Under the pieces are notes generated by a model. The model worked only from the letters and a program-made list of their open reading frames with translations. It did no database searches and was not told the origin of the DNA. Below, in pieces: positions 24,448 to 33,228 of a DNA stretch of 64,000 nt. The number at the start of each line of letters is the position of its first letter. Within the stretch, counting starts at the first letter, position 1. Source of the stretch: Henriciella barbarensis (lineage in GTDB: Bacteria > Pseudomonadota > Alphaproteobacteria > Caulobacterales > Hyphomonadaceae); contig NZ_QWGB01000005.1 of NCBI RefSeq assembly GCF_003576345.1, positions 248,001 through 312,000 on the forward strand, given 5' to 3'. The position numbers and the translations under genes were made by a program.

Positions 24448-25797
24448 ATGGAAGCTCTCGTCACGATTGGAACGGTCGGCCTCGACCTCATCCACCTGGT
24501 TCTGCTGCTGGCCGCGCTCGGTCTTGCAGCCGCGCTCTATGCCGTCCGCAGCAAGCTCACCGCGCGCAATGCAGAGATCGCCCGCGACCTCGAACATGCC
24601 GAAGATGCACTCGCAGATACGAAGGCCGAGCGCGATGACCTTCGCCAGCAGCTGAAGACGAAGGAAGCCGTCGCGCTGGAAGCCGAAAAGTCGCTCGCCC
24701 GCGCCGAGGCCCGCAGCGAGGAGGACGAGAAAAAGTTCGCAGACCTTGCCCAGCGTGTCCTCGACCAGTCTAGCCGACGCTTCCTGACCCAGGCTGATGA
24801 GCACTTTAAACGCCACAAGGAAGGCGCGCAGACAAACCTCAAAGAGCTGATGACCCCCATCAACAAGAACCTTGAGGACTTCGCCAAGAAAGTCTCAGAG
24901 CTTGAGAAAGTGCGCGCCGACGACAAATCCGTCCTGCAGGAACAGGTCAAGGCGATCGGCGAAAGCCTGAAAGTCCACACCAGCGAAACCAACAAGCTTG
25001 TCAGCGCGCTCTCAGCCCCGCGCGGCGGCGGGCGCTGGGGCGAGACGACGCTTCGAAACGTCATGGAGCATGCCGGCCTGTCGGCTCATTGCGACTTCTC
25101 CGAACAGGTTCACGGCGAAACCGAAAGCGGTCGCCAGCGCCCCGACGTCATCATCAAGCTGCCCGGCGGACGCGAGATCGTGGTCGACTCCAAGGTTACC
25201 CTCGAAGACTATCTCAAGGCCATCGACGAGACCGATCCGGCCCGGCGCGAAGCCTATATGCGCGCCCATGGCCGCAAGGTACGCGACCATATCAAGACGC
25301 TCGGCTCAAAGGACTATCAGAGCGCGTTTTCTCAGCGCGTCGATTTTGTCGCCCTCTTCATTCCGGGCGAGAGCTTCTATGTCGCCGCGCTGGAATTCGA
25401 GCCCGACCTTTTCGACTTTGCCGCCGCGCGTCAGGTGATCGTTGTGACGCCGTCCACGCTTCTCGCGCTCGCCAAGGCCGTTGCCTATGGCTGGCGCCAG
25501 GAACAGGCCACCGAGAACGCCAAGAAAGCCGCAGAACTTGGCCGCGAGCTTTATTCACGCCTCACCACGCTTGGCAGCCATGTCGAGAAGATGGGCAAAT
25601 CGCTCAACTCGGCCGTCGATACCTATAACAAGATGGGCTCCAGCCTGACCTCCCGCGTCCTGCCAGCCGCGCGCAAGTTCGAGGATCTACAGATCGCCCC
25701 TCCGGAAAAGTCCGTGCCCGAGATCGAAAGCATCGAAAAACGCGCCACGCTGCCCGACCGCACCGGCGAGCTGGAGTTTGACAATTCGGAGGAGTAG
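24448..25797 (+). CDS. rmuC: DNA recombination protein RmuC
   Basis: A 449-residue protein with an N-terminal membrane segment (about 8-26), a long coiled coil (about 30-110) and the RmuC nuclease-like domain: ALSAPRGGGRWGETTLRNVMEHAGL, RPDVIIKLPGGREIVVDSKVTLEDYL, DFVALFIPGESFYVAAL and VVTPSTLLALAKAVAYGWRQE (key stretches only). RmuC limits rearrangements at inverted repeats. The region 24218-24447 upstream holds no recognisable gene. Confidence 0.95.
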   Translation: MEALVTIGTVGLDLIHLVLLLAALGLAAALYAVRSKLTARNAEIARDLEHAEDALADTKAERDDLRQQLKTKEAVALEAEKSLARAEARSEEDEKKFADLAQRVLDQSSRRFLTQADEHFKRHKEGAQTNLKELMTPINKNLEDFAKKVSELEKVRADDKSVLQEQVKAIGESLKVHTSETNKLVSALSAPRGGGRWGETTLRNVMEHAGLSAHCDFSEQVHGETESGRQRPDVIIKLPGGREIVVDSKVTLEDYLKAIDETDPARREAYMRAHGRKVRDHIKTLGSKDYQSAFSQRVDFVALFIPGESFYVAALEFEPDLFDFAAARQVIVVTPSTLLALAKAVAYGWRQEQATENAKKAAELGRELYSRLTTLGSHVEKMGKSLNSAVDTYNKMGSSLTSRVLPAARKFEDLQIAPPEKSVPEIESIEKRATLPDRTGELEFDNSEE

Positions 25798-25827
25798 GCA
25801 TTTCTACAGGCGTGGAGGAACGCGCAA

Positions 25828-26040
25828 ATGACTGTTCTTGAGCAGGTAGCCGGACGCATAAGAACTATAAAGCCGAATCCCATCTGCGACGATTGCTTAG
25901 CGGCCGAAATCCAACTCTCGGTCCGGCAGCACGCGAACCATAAAACGCGTGAATTGGCCGAAAATCCCGGCTTCAGGCGAGAACAGTCGCACTGTTCCCG
26001 TTGCGGCTCTTTAAAGAAATGCATTCGTGCCACAAATTGA
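25828..26040 (+). CDS. Small cysteine-rich hypothetical protein
   Basis: A 70-residue protein preceded by a strong ribosome site (GGAGG, nine bases upstream). It has two Cys pairs, ICDDCL at about 19-24 and [11 protein letters not shown] near the C-terminus, suggesting a zinc site. Base composition is lower in GC than its neighbours rmuC and def. I do not recognise the family. The start region of def's longer forms overlaps its 3' end. Confidence 0.6.
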   Translation: MTVLEQVAGRIRTIKPNPICDDCLAAEIQLSVRQHANHKTRELAENPGFRREQSHCSRCGSLKKCIRATN

Positions 26041-26102
26041 CCATGGCGGATGACAGCGCCCCGGCGTTGATTTCTCGGCCTCCTCCTCCTATTTTCCGCC
26101 CC

Positions 26103-26651
26103 ATGGCTATTCGCGAAATTCTTACCGTCCCGGACCCGCGTCTGAAGGAAGTCTCCAAGCCCGTCGAAGGCGGCGTGACGGACGAGCTCCGCGCGCTCAT
26201 GGATGACATGCTTGAAACCATGTACGACGCCCCCGGCATTGGCCTCGCGGCGATCCAGATCGGTGTGCCCAAGCGCGTCATCGTGATGGATCTTGCAGGC
26301 CCGGATGAAGAGCCGCAGCCGCGCTATTTCGTGAACCCGGAAATCCTGCCCCTGACAGAGGATCTCGCCCCCTACGAAGAGGGCTGCCTCTCTGTGCCGG
26401 ACGTGTTCGACGAGGTCGAGCGCCCGACCCGCTGCCGGGTCAAATACCTCGATTACAATGGCAAGGAAGTCGATGAGATCGCCGAGGGCATGTACGCCGT
26501 CTGCATCCAGCACGAGATGGACCACCTCGAAGGCACGCTCTTCATCGACCACCTCTCGCGCCTGAAACGCCAGCGCGCCGTCGACAAGGTGAAGAAAGCC
26601 AAGCGCCTCACCGACAAGCTTTCCAAGTCCAAATCAAAAAGCGCGGCCTGA
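26103..26651 (+). CDS. def: Peptide deformylase
   Basis: Removes the N-formyl group from nascent proteins using Fe2+. The 182-residue protein has all three motifs: [18 protein letters not shown] with the metal Cys, and QHEMDHLEG with the two metal His and catalytic Glu. The start [12 protein letters not shown] fits the family best; an ATG at 26043 would add a 20-residue Pro-rich extension and neither start has a good ribosome site. fmt follows about 360 bases later. Confidence 0.95.
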   Translation: MAIREILTVPDPRLKEVSKPVEGGVTDELRALMDDMLETMYDAPGIGLAAIQIGVPKRVIVMDLAGPDEEPQPRYFVNPEILPLTEDLAPYEEGCLSVPDVFDEVERPTRCRVKYLDYNGKEVDEIAEGMYAVCIQHEMDHLEGTLFIDHLSRLKRQRAVDKVKKAKRLTDKLSKSKSKSAA

Positions 26652-27010
26652 TCGCTCGCCTGTTCGCTAGGGCCTGGGTCCGCTGGACGCTTGCGCTGTC
26701 GATTGCAGTGCTCATTGTAATTGTCTGTGCTGGCAATGGGCTTTCCGGAAACGGGATGGCCGGGGCGATGCGCTAGGCCGAAGTTTAGTCTTGCCCCCTC
26801 ACCGCAGACCCCTGCGGCTCAAGAACCATTCTCAGCACTTCCCTAAACCTACCATCCGTCTCCTCAACGAAAGTTGGGGCCCATGGCGGTTGAGCGCCGT
26901 ATTCATCACCCAGCCGCCATGGATCCCAGCATTCGCTAGGAGGTCGGCACTTCAAGGTCTACACACTGCAACATCTTGCACTTTCAGAGCCTCGCGATAG
27001 ACCCCGCAGC
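26652..27010. other. Gene-free interval between def and fmt
   Basis: No supported gene. From about 26663 to a TAG at 26774-26776 there is an open frame encoding a hydrophobic stretch (WTLALSIAVLIVIVCAG) but no ATG, GTG or TTG lies in a sensible place, so it may be a decayed small membrane protein. The rest shows no clear structure; the fmt promoter probably lies near its end. Confidence 0.5.
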
Positions 27011-27964
27011 ATGACGAAACCCTTGCGCCTCGCCTTCATGGGAAGCCCGGATTTCTCCGTGCCCGTGCTCGCCGCCCTGATCGATGCGGGCCACGAGATC
27101 GCCTGCGTCTATTCCCAGCCGCCGCGCCCAGCCGGACGCGGCAAGAAGCTGACGCCCACCCCGGTCCATCGCTACGCCGAGGAACAGTGCATTGAGGTGC
27201 GCACGCCCAAATCCCTGAAAAGCGAGGACGAACAGGCCGCATTCTCTGCTCTGGGCCTCGATGCCGCCGTCGTCGTTGCCTATGGCCTGATCCTGCCACA
27301 GGCCATTCTCGATGCGCCGCGTCTTGGCTGCATGAATCTCCACGCCTCACTGCTGCCGCGCTGGCGAGGGGCCGCCCCGATCCAGCGCGCCATAATGGCG
27401 GGCGACAAGGTCACAGGCGTGCAAGCCATGATGATGGAAGCGGGTCTGGACACAGGGCCTGTCCTCGCAAGCGAGACGACTGAAATCGCTGCAGATGAAA
27501 CCGGCGGCAGCCTTCATGACCGGCTTTCGCACCTTGGCGCACAACTCGCCCCCCGCGCCCTCGAAGGCTTTGCGGGCGGCATGCTGACGCCAGAACCCCA
27601 GAGCGAGGACGGCGTCACCTATGCCGCCAAGCTGACGGCTGCTGACCAGCGCATCGACTGGGTGGACCCTGCCCATGACATTGACCAGCAGATCCGCGGC
27701 CTTTCCCCTTTTCCCGGTGCCTGGTTTCACTGGACGCCAGCGGGGGCTGGCGAACCACTTCGGATCAAGGCCTTGATGAGCGAATATGTCGATCACGCCC
27801 ATGACAAGGCGGCTGGCACGCTTCTCGACGACCAGCTTCTTGTCGCCTGCGGCGGCGGCAAGGCGGTTCGCCTGCTCCGTCTGCAAAAGCCCGGCTCGCG
27901 CGCCATGGACGCCAAAGATTTCCTGCGCGGAAATGAGATGAAGGCCGGGGCATGCTTCGCGTAA
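27011..27964 (+). CDS. fmt: Methionyl-tRNA formyltransferase
   Basis: Formylates initiator Met-tRNA using 10-formyltetrahydrofolate. The 317-residue protein has [19 protein letters not shown], the catalytic region [21 protein letters not shown] (Asn/His and SLLP loop), and a C-terminal OB-like domain ([11 protein letters not shown]-like [11 protein letters not shown]). It lies downstream of def, the usual partner, and its last 13 bases overlap the acetyltransferase gene. Confidence 0.96.
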   Translation: MTKPLRLAFMGSPDFSVPVLAALIDAGHEIACVYSQPPRPAGRGKKLTPTPVHRYAEEQCIEVRTPKSLKSEDEQAAFSALGLDAAVVVAYGLILPQAILDAPRLGCMNLHASLLPRWRGAAPIQRAIMAGDKVTGVQAMMMEAGLDTGPVLASETTEIAADETGGSLHDRLSHLGAQLAPRALEGFAGGMLTPEPQSEDGVTYAAKLTAADQRIDWVDPAHDIDQQIRGLSPFPGAWFHWTPAGAGEPLRIKALMSEYVDHAHDKAAGTLLDDQLLVACGGGKAVRLLRLQKPGSRAMDAKDFLRGNEMKAGACFA

Positions 27965-28458
27965 GCGCCACTATCCGCCCTTCCACCCCTGATGATCTGG
28001 ACGGGGTCGCCGCGCTCAATTCGGCAGCGTTCGGCACACCTGACGAAGCCCACATTACGCGGCAGCTTCATGCAGACGGTGACAGCCTCATCTCTCTCGT
28101 CGCCGAACATGAGGACGGCTATCTCATCGGCCATATCGAGTTTTTCCGCATCCTCGTAAATGGCAAGGACGTCGCCGCTGGTCTCGGCCCGATGAGCGCG
28201 GCGCCCGGCCACCAGAAGCGAGGCGTCGGTTACGCCCTCATCAAGGCGGGCATGCCGCAGGTCGAACAGCTTGGCCGCCAGCTTGTCTTCGTGCTTGGCC
28301 ATCCAGACTATTATCCGCGCTTCGGGTTTAATCCGGCTGTCGCCGCCCGCTATGACGCGCCCTGGTCCGGCCAAGCGTTCATGGCGATCGAGCTTTTTGA
28401 AACCGCGCCGCGCTCCGGCACCCTCACCTATCCCAGCGCCTTCACGGACAACGCATGA
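27952..28458 (+). CDS. GNAT N-acetyltransferase, YhbS-like
   Basis: A 168-residue acetyltransferase with the acetyl-CoA region [21 protein letters not shown] (Q/RxxGxG/A pattern QKRGVG) and the YhbS-type end [13 protein letters not shown]. Substrate unknown. It overlaps fmt by 13 bases and truA by four (ATGA), so it belongs to a tightly coupled fmt-yhbS-truA-ATPase run. Confidence 0.87.
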   Translation: MLRVSATIRPSTPDDLDGVAALNSAAFGTPDEAHITRQLHADGDSLISLVAEHEDGYLIGHIEFFRILVNGKDVAAGLGPMSAAPGHQKRGVGYALIKAGMPQVEQLGRQLVFVLGHPDYYPRFGFNPAVAARYDAPWSGQAFMAIELFETAPRSGTLTYPSAFTDNA

Positions 28459-29207
28459 GCCAGCGCCTCCGCCTCCTCATCGAATATGATGGACGCCCCT
28501 ATAGCGGCTGGCAGCGTCAGGATGGGCAGCCAACCGTTCAGGCGGCGCTGGAACGGGCTGCTGAAGCGCTCGACGGGCAGCCTGTCCTTGTCCAGGGCGC
28601 CGGGCGCACAGATACCGGCGTCCACGCCACAGGACAGGTCGCGCATCTTGAACTTCAGACACCGCGTCCCGTCCGCAAGCTCGCCGACGCGCTGAACCAT
28701 CATTTGCGGCCGGACCCTGTCGCCGTGCTGAAAGTCGAGGAGGTTGATGAGAGCTTCCATGCCCGCTTCAGTGCTACGGGCCGCGCCTATCGCTACATCA
28801 TCCAGACCCGCCGCGCGCACCTGACCTTTGACAGGGGCCTTATCTGGCGCACGCCCTTCAAGCTCGACGTCGACGCCATGCAGGAAGCGGCCAACCACCT
28901 TATCGGTGAGCATGACTTCACCACCTTCCGCGATACCGCTTGCCAGGCAAAAAGCCCCGTGAAGACTCTCGACACGCTGAACGTCGCCTGCCTTGCAGAC
29001 CGGATCGAGATTACGACTACAGCGCGCAGCTTCCTGCACCGGCAAGTCCGCTCCATCACAGGCAGCCTGGTCGAGGTCGGACGCGGTCAGCAAAAGCCGG
29101 GCTGGATGAAGGAAATCCTCGAAGCCCGCGACCGCACCGCCTGCGGACCTGTTGCCCCGGCCGACGGGCTCTATCTTGAGCGCGTCATGTATGGCGACGG
29201 TGGCTGA
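28455..29207 (+). CDS. truA: tRNA pseudouridine synthase A
   Basis: Makes pseudouridine at tRNA positions 38-40. The 250-residue protein has YDGRPYSGWQRQ, GAGRTDTGVHATGQVAH with the catalytic Asp, and FLHRQVRSITGSLVEVG in the C-terminal half. Overlaps the preceding acetyltransferase (ATGA) and the following ATPase gene by 17 bases. Confidence 0.96.
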   Translation: MSQRLRLLIEYDGRPYSGWQRQDGQPTVQAALERAAEALDGQPVLVQGAGRTDTGVHATGQVAHLELQTPRPVRKLADALNHHLRPDPVAVLKVEEVDESFHARFSATGRAYRYIIQTRRAHLTFDRGLIWRTPFKLDVDAMQEAANHLIGEHDFTTFRDTACQAKSPVKTLDTLNVACLADRIEITTTARSFLHRQVRSITGSLVEVGRGQQKPGWMKEILEARDRTACGPVAPADGLYLERVMYGDGG

Positions 29208-29763
29208 GGTGGACCGGCGCCGGATCGTGATCTCCGGCTGCTCGTCGGGCGGCAAGTCAACGCTTTTGAATGAGCTCGCTGAGCGCGGCTATACTACCGT
29301 CGAAGAACCCGGCCGCCAGATCGTCCGCGAAGCGCTGGAGACCGGCTCGGACGCCCTGCCCTGGGTGAACCCCGAAACCTTCGTACGCCGGGCGATCGAG
29401 ATCGCCGCCGCCAGCCTCGACGCTGTGCGACATATAGATGGTCCCGTCTTTTTCGACCGCTCCGCCATCGATGCCCTTGCTCATTTCGAGCGGCTGTCCA
29501 TTCAGACGCCGACCAACCTCAAATCGCTTGGTGAGACGTGTCTCTACGACCGGACCGTCTTCTTTGCGCCGCCCTGGGCCGACCTCTACGTTCAGGATGA
29601 TGAACGCCCACTGCCCTTCGAGGAAGCGGTTCAGGAATACAACTGGCTGCGCCTTGCCTATCCGGCACGCGGCTATCGCCTGATCGACCTGCCGAAAACA
29701 AGCGTTGAGGCGCGTGCCGACTTTGTTTTGAAGTCTCTGGGGCTGCCACACATACATCGGTGA
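29191..29763 (+). CDS. P-loop ATPase/kinase-like protein (AAA_28 type)
   Basis: A 190-residue protein with a P-loop ISGCSSGGKSTLLNEL (about residues 12-27), VEEPGRQIVREAL, VFFDRSAIDALA as Walker B-like and RGYRLIDLPKTSVEARADFVL at the C-terminus. This small family is often annotated as predicted ATPase; some members are kinase-like. The start at 29191 lies inside truA and gives the P-loop near the N-terminus; an earlier in-frame ATG at 29152 lies deeper in truA. Function unknown. Confidence 0.75.
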   Translation: MATVAEVDRRRIVISGCSSGGKSTLLNELAERGYTTVEEPGRQIVREALETGSDALPWVNPETFVRRAIEIAAASLDAVRHIDGPVFFDRSAIDALAHFERLSIQTPTNLKSLGETCLYDRTVFFAPPWADLYVQDDERPLPFEEAVQEYNWLRLAYPARGYRLIDLPKTSVEARADFVLKSLGLPHIHR

Positions 29764-29776
29764 CCGTTCAGGACGT

Positions 29777-29878
29777 CGTTATCCCGGTTTTGGCGCAGCC
29801 AAAAACCGGGACCCAGAACGCTTTGGATCTATGGGTCCCGGCACTCCCTGCGGTCGGACGGGATGACGAAAATTTATC
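29777..29878. repeat. Intergenic inverted repeat element (family B)
   Basis: Starts CGTTATCCCGG (29777-29787) and ends CGGGATGACG (29869-29878); an internal hairpin pairs CCGGTTTTGGC with GCCAAAAACCGG around 29784-29809, and GGGTCCCGG follows. It sits between convergent genes and resembles the copy at 23602-23696. Confidence 0.85.
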
Positions 29879-29893
29879 GGGCGAGTTCGGGCT

Positions 29894-30829
29894 TCAATAG
29901 CCGCGCGCGACGTCCACATCCGCCTCAATCGTCTCATCTTTGAGCCGCTTATCCAGCAACTCGACCAGCCTCGTCTGACCATCTCGCGGCAGTGTCAGCC
30001 CGGATACATGCGGCGTCACGGTGACCCGGTCGTCGCTCCAGAACCAGTGGCTTGGCTCAAGCGGTTCGTGACGGAAAACGTCGAGCACCGCATGGTCCAC
30101 CCTGCCGCTCTCAAGTGCCGCCTTCAGCGCGCCTTCATCCAGCGTCGCCCCCCGCCCGACATTGATGAAGAGTGCCCCATTCAGCTTGTCGAAAACATGG
30201 GCGCCAATCGCGCTGTCTGTTTCTGATGTGAGAGGCAGCGCGCCGACCACGATCCTGGCGTCGGCTTCAGCCGAGAAATCCGCAAGCGGCATCACCTCAT
30301 CAAAACCTTCCGCTGCCCGGCCTGTCCGCGAAAGGCCGAGCACAGGCGCGCCCAGCCCCTTGAACGCCGCCGCTACCCCCTGCCCGATGGAGCCGGTCCC
30401 GATAACCGCGACATGGGTCTCGAACAAATAGCCGGGCGCCGCACGCACCCTGTCCCAGTCGCGGCCTGCCTCAAGCGACCGTCGCAAGGCCATCTTCTGT
30501 AGCCAGGATAGCGCGTATGCGGCGCTATACTCGCCAATCTGCTGGCCCATTCGTCCGGTCGTGCGCGTGACGAGAGGCGGGGGCTCAATACCGGCGAACG
30601 CCTCGCAGATCGCGTCTACGCCTGCACCGACACAATGCACCCAGCCATATTTGGAAAGGTCTTCATCCTCCGGCGGATAGAAGGTCACGAGCAGTTTTTC
30701 GGGCCGGCCAGTGTCCATCGGCTCTCGAAACACCTCAATGCCGGGAAAGGCTTTTCGCAAAGCCTGCTCCAGCCCGTCTCCCTGGCTGGAATGGATGCGC
30801 ACAGCGATGTCAGTCTCGGCCACAGGCAT
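29894..30829 (-). CDS. D-2-hydroxyacid dehydrogenase, GhrA-like (glyoxylate/hydroxypyruvate reductase)
   Basis: A 311-residue NAD(P)-dependent enzyme. HVAVIGTGSIGQGVAAAFKGLG is the Rossmann site, FINVGRGATLDEGAL holds the substrate Arg region, LDVFRHEPLE the Glu, and VTPHVSGLTLP the catalytic His. LSWLQKMALRR and the WVHCVGAGVDAI segment resemble GhrA. The ATG at 30829 is used; a TTG at 30835 overlaps the upstream acetyltransferase stop. Third gene of a minus-strand run with a hydrolase and an acetyltransferase. Confidence 0.87.
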   Translation of the reverse strand: MPVAETDIAVRIHSSQGDGLEQALRKAFPGIEVFREPMDTGRPEKLLVTFYPPEDEDLSKYGWVHCVGAGVDAICEAFAGIEPPPLVTRTTGRMGQQIGEYSAAYALSWLQKMALRRSLEAGRDWDRVRAAPGYLFETHVAVIGTGSIGQGVAAAFKGLGAPVLGLSRTGRAAEGFDEVMPLADFSAEADARIVVGALPLTSETDSAIGAHVFDKLNGALFINVGRGATLDEGALKAALESGRVDHAVLDVFRHEPLEPSHWFWSDDRVTVTPHVSGLTLPRDGQTRLVELLDKRLKDETIEADVDVARGY

Positions 30830-30831
30830 GC

Positions 30832-31299
30832 TCAAAGCAGCTTCTCCATCTTCCAGTTATGGAGCGCCACACCATCAATTTCGAGCCGGCGACGCAACAG
30901 CGCAATATAGCCTGCACGGGCAAAAACCGGCCGTGCCGTTTCGCTCGCTTCAGTGTGAAGCCGCGCCATACCCGTCTTGCGCGCCTCGGTCTCGATCGCT
31001 GCGAGCAACGCGCTGCCAATGCCTCTGCCCGCATGATCCGGATGGCAATAAAGCATGTCGACATGGCCATCGGCTTCTAGATCGCTGAACGCGATGGCGG
31101 TGTCCGTCTCGTCTACTGCGATAAAGGTTGTCCGCCCATCGCTATACTTTTCGTGAAGGCGTTCAGCCGTCACATACGGGCCTGCCCACGCTGCGACCTG
31201 TTCGGCTGAATAGTCCCGGCTTCCCAGCTCAAGGATCGCGGCGCGGAATATCTCCGCCAGACGCGCGGCATCGCCCGTCCGGTAAGCGCGTAATTTCAC
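30832..31299 (-). CDS. GNAT N-acetyltransferase
   Basis: A 155-residue acetyltransferase: MKLRAYRTGDAARLAEIFR at the start, MLYCHPDHAGRGIGSALLAAIE with the acetyl-CoA motif (HAGRGIG), and RPVFARAGY near the end. The start is a GTG at 31299 that overlaps the hydrolase stop (GTGA); the N-terminal extension of the longer frame is just antisense-frame reading of that gene. Substrate unknown. Confidence 0.85.
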   Translation of the reverse strand: MKLRAYRTGDAARLAEIFRAAILELGSRDYSAEQVAAWAGPYVTAERLHEKYSDGRTTFIAVDETDTAIAFSDLEADGHVDMLYCHPDHAGRGIGSALLAAIETEARKTGMARLHTEASETARPVFARAGYIALLRRRLEIDGVALHNWKMEKLL

Positions 31300-32126
31300 G
31301 GCACGTGCCGTTCCAGCCAGCTCAGGATGACGGCAAGCGCCCTGTCGCGTTCCGTGTCGTTGAGCAGTTCGTGATAGCCACCTTCGAACACATCCAGCGT
31401 CTTGTCGCTGACGCCAATCATCTCGAAGAAGCGCTGCGAGCCTTCGATCGGCGTCAGCCTGTCCGCGTCGCCATGGATGATCAGCACCGGCACCTGCCAG
31501 GCAGAAAACCGCTTCCATGCAGCCTCCAGCACGGACACAGCGGTCGCACCAAGACGTGCGGCTGGCGGCTTCGTGATTACGTCTGGATTGTTGCGGTATG
31601 CCTCCACCACAGATCGGTCTCGCGAGATTGCATCGGCCTCAAGCGGCGGCGTCAGGCGCGCGGCGGGCGCGATGGCCGCAATCAGTCCAGCGAGAGCTTT
31701 CAGCACGGGATTGAGCTCAATTTCGAGGGCTGGCGCGCTCAGGATAACCGCCTCCACCCCGTCCGGCTTGCCCGCGACACTCGCCGCAGTGATCAGCCCG
31801 CCCAGCGAATGGCCGAATAGCACAACTGGCGCTTTGCTCTCCAGCGTCAGTGCCTCGCGGGCCATCTGGTGATGGTGCACGGCCTGCTTTATGTCAGTCG
31901 CGCCGCGCGGCCCAGGCGAGGCCCCATGCCCGTTCGCATCAAAGGCGAAGACGCTGAAGCCAGCCTTGTTCAGCGCCGGAATCAGCTGGTTGTATTCGGC
32001 GACATAGCGCGTCGCATACTCGCCATAGCCATGCATGAGGAGGAGGTTCGCCTTGGCCTCCTCAACCCGCCAGGCATAGCCTGCCACCGGCGCCCCGAAC
32101 CGCCAGGCCTCTGCTTTGATCACCAT
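31296..32126 (-). CDS. Alpha/beta hydrolase, monoacylglycerol lipase/lysophospholipase-like (S33-type)
   Basis: The 276-residue enzyme has LLMHGYGEYATRY (oxyanion loop), FDANGHGASPGPRG, nucleophile elbow FGHSLGG, PVLIIHGDADRLTP with the acid Asp, and YHELLNDTERD with the catalytic His. This is the pattern of bacterial monoacylglycerol lipase-like hydrolases. AGGAAG lies just upstream of the ATG at 32126. Forms an operon with the acetyltransferase and dehydrogenase downstream. Confidence 0.88.
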   Translation of the reverse strand: MVIKAEAWRFGAPVAGYAWRVEEAKANLLLMHGYGEYATRYVAEYNQLIPALNKAGFSVFAFDANGHGASPGPRGATDIKQAVHHHQMAREALTLESKAPVVLFGHSLGGLITAASVAGKPDGVEAVILSAPALEIELNPVLKALAGLIAAIAPAARLTPPLEADAISRDRSVVEAYRNNPDVITKPPAARLGATAVSVLEAAWKRFSAWQVPVLIIHGDADRLTPIEGSQRFFEMIGVSDKTLDVFEGGYHELLNDTERDRALAVILSWLERHVP

Positions 32127-32153
32127 CACCAACTTCCTTTTTCAGTCGGCCGC

Positions 32154-32714
32154 TTAGCGAATATTCTCCAGCAGCAATTCAAGCGCCTCACGTGCGAACA
32201 ATTCCATATTGGTGACCCTGTCACTCAGCCCGGTTTCAAGCGTGCGGGAAATCTCGACACCTTCGCCGATGAGCGCCGTGCAGGTATGCCCTGCCGCATC
32301 GCCATACCCATTTCCGTCCGGCCCGGCCGCGCCCGTCTCACACAGGCCCCAGTCTGCCCGCAGCCGCTCGCGGATGGTCGCCGCCGCAAAGCGCGCATAA
32401 GGCTCGCTAGAGGATCGCATGTCGCCAAGATCTTCTTTCGACAGACCGACCAGCCCGCGAAACGCGGCCGGTGCATAGATCACTCCGCCGCCGCGAAAAT
32501 AGGCCGAAGCGCCTGACTGCGCCAGCAATGCAGCCGATACAAGCCCGCCCGACGAGGATTCCCAAACGCCAATCGTCTGACGACGCGCCTTGAGGATGGT
32601 GCCGATCTCTTCGGCAAGGGGAAGAAGGTCTCTCATTTCGCCATCAAGCCCGCGTCCGGCTGATTTGGCAACCTTCCCCTCCGCCAACTTGCGCGCCCCC
32701 GCCCATTCGCTCAT
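32154..32714 (-). CDS. CinA C-terminal domain protein (nicotinamide-nucleotide amidase-like)
   Basis: A 186-residue stand-alone CinA-C domain: TIGVWESSSGGLVSAALLAQSGASAYFRGGGVIYAP, where active relatives read ESCTGG, then ETGAAGPDGNGYGDAAGHTC. Family members deamidate NMN in NAD recycling. The Cys to Ser change in the first motif is worth noting, but the serine is the nucleophile candidate in this family. It lies upstream of the hydrolase gene and divergent from the MaoC gene. Confidence 0.8.
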   Translation of the reverse strand: MSEWAGARKLAEGKVAKSAGRGLDGEMRDLLPLAEEIGTILKARRQTIGVWESSSGGLVSAALLAQSGASAYFRGGGVIYAPAAFRGLVGLSKEDLGDMRSSSEPYARFAAATIRERLRADWGLCETGAAGPDGNGYGDAAGHTCTALIGEGVEISRTLETGLSDRVTNMELFAREALELLLENIR

Positions 32715-32745
32715 CTATGCCTGGTAAAAAGAGGAAGACGAGCGC

Positions 32746-33228
32746 ATGCGCTATTTCGAAGATATGGAACCGGGCACGATCACGCATTCGCCGCGATCCT
32801 ACAAGGTCACGCGTGAAGAGGTGATCGACTTTGCCTCGAAGTACGACCCCCAGCCCTTCCACCTCGATGACGAAGCCGCCAAGCAGACTTTCTTCGGTCG
32901 CCTTTCCGCTTCTGGCTGGCACACCGCTGCCATGACAATGCGCCTCATGGTCGAGACCATGCAGCAGGGCGAACCGCAGGCAGGGCTCGGCTCTCCCGGC
33001 ATCGATGAGCTTAAATGGATCAAGCCGGTCTATCCGGGCGATGAAATCCGTATCGAGATGGAAATGATCTCCAAGCGCCGCATGAAGAGCCGCCCCGACA
33101 TGGGCCTCACCCGGTCAGAAAATCGCGTCTACAACCAGAATGATGAGCTGGTGATGAGGTTCATCGGCAATGGTCTCATCAAGGTTCGCGACCCCGAAGC
33201 CCCGATAGAAGACGAGACCACAGCATGA
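32746..33228 (+). CDS. MaoC family dehydratase
   Basis: A 160-residue single hot-dog protein. YFEDMEPGTI, the hydratase-2 motif DFASKYDPQPFHLDDEAAKQTFFGRLSASGWHTAA (key D....D..P.H....A....FG...A.G) and GIDELKWIKPVYPGDEI mark an (R)-specific enoyl-CoA hydratase-like enzyme. GAGGAAG precedes the ATG. Its stop overlaps the methyltransferase start (ATGA). Confidence 0.9.
   Translation: MRYFEDMEPGTITHSPRSYKVTREEVIDFASKYDPQPFHLDDEAAKQTFFGRLSASGWHTAAMTMRLMVETMQQGEPQAGLGSPGIDELKWIKPVYPGDEIRIEMEMISKRRMKSRPDMGLTRSENRVYNQNDELVMRFIGNGLIKVRDPEAPIEDETTA

Noticed and set aside
26791-27000. 69-codon ORF before fmt
   Set aside because: No ribosome site, no motif; composition like intergenic repeat fragments.
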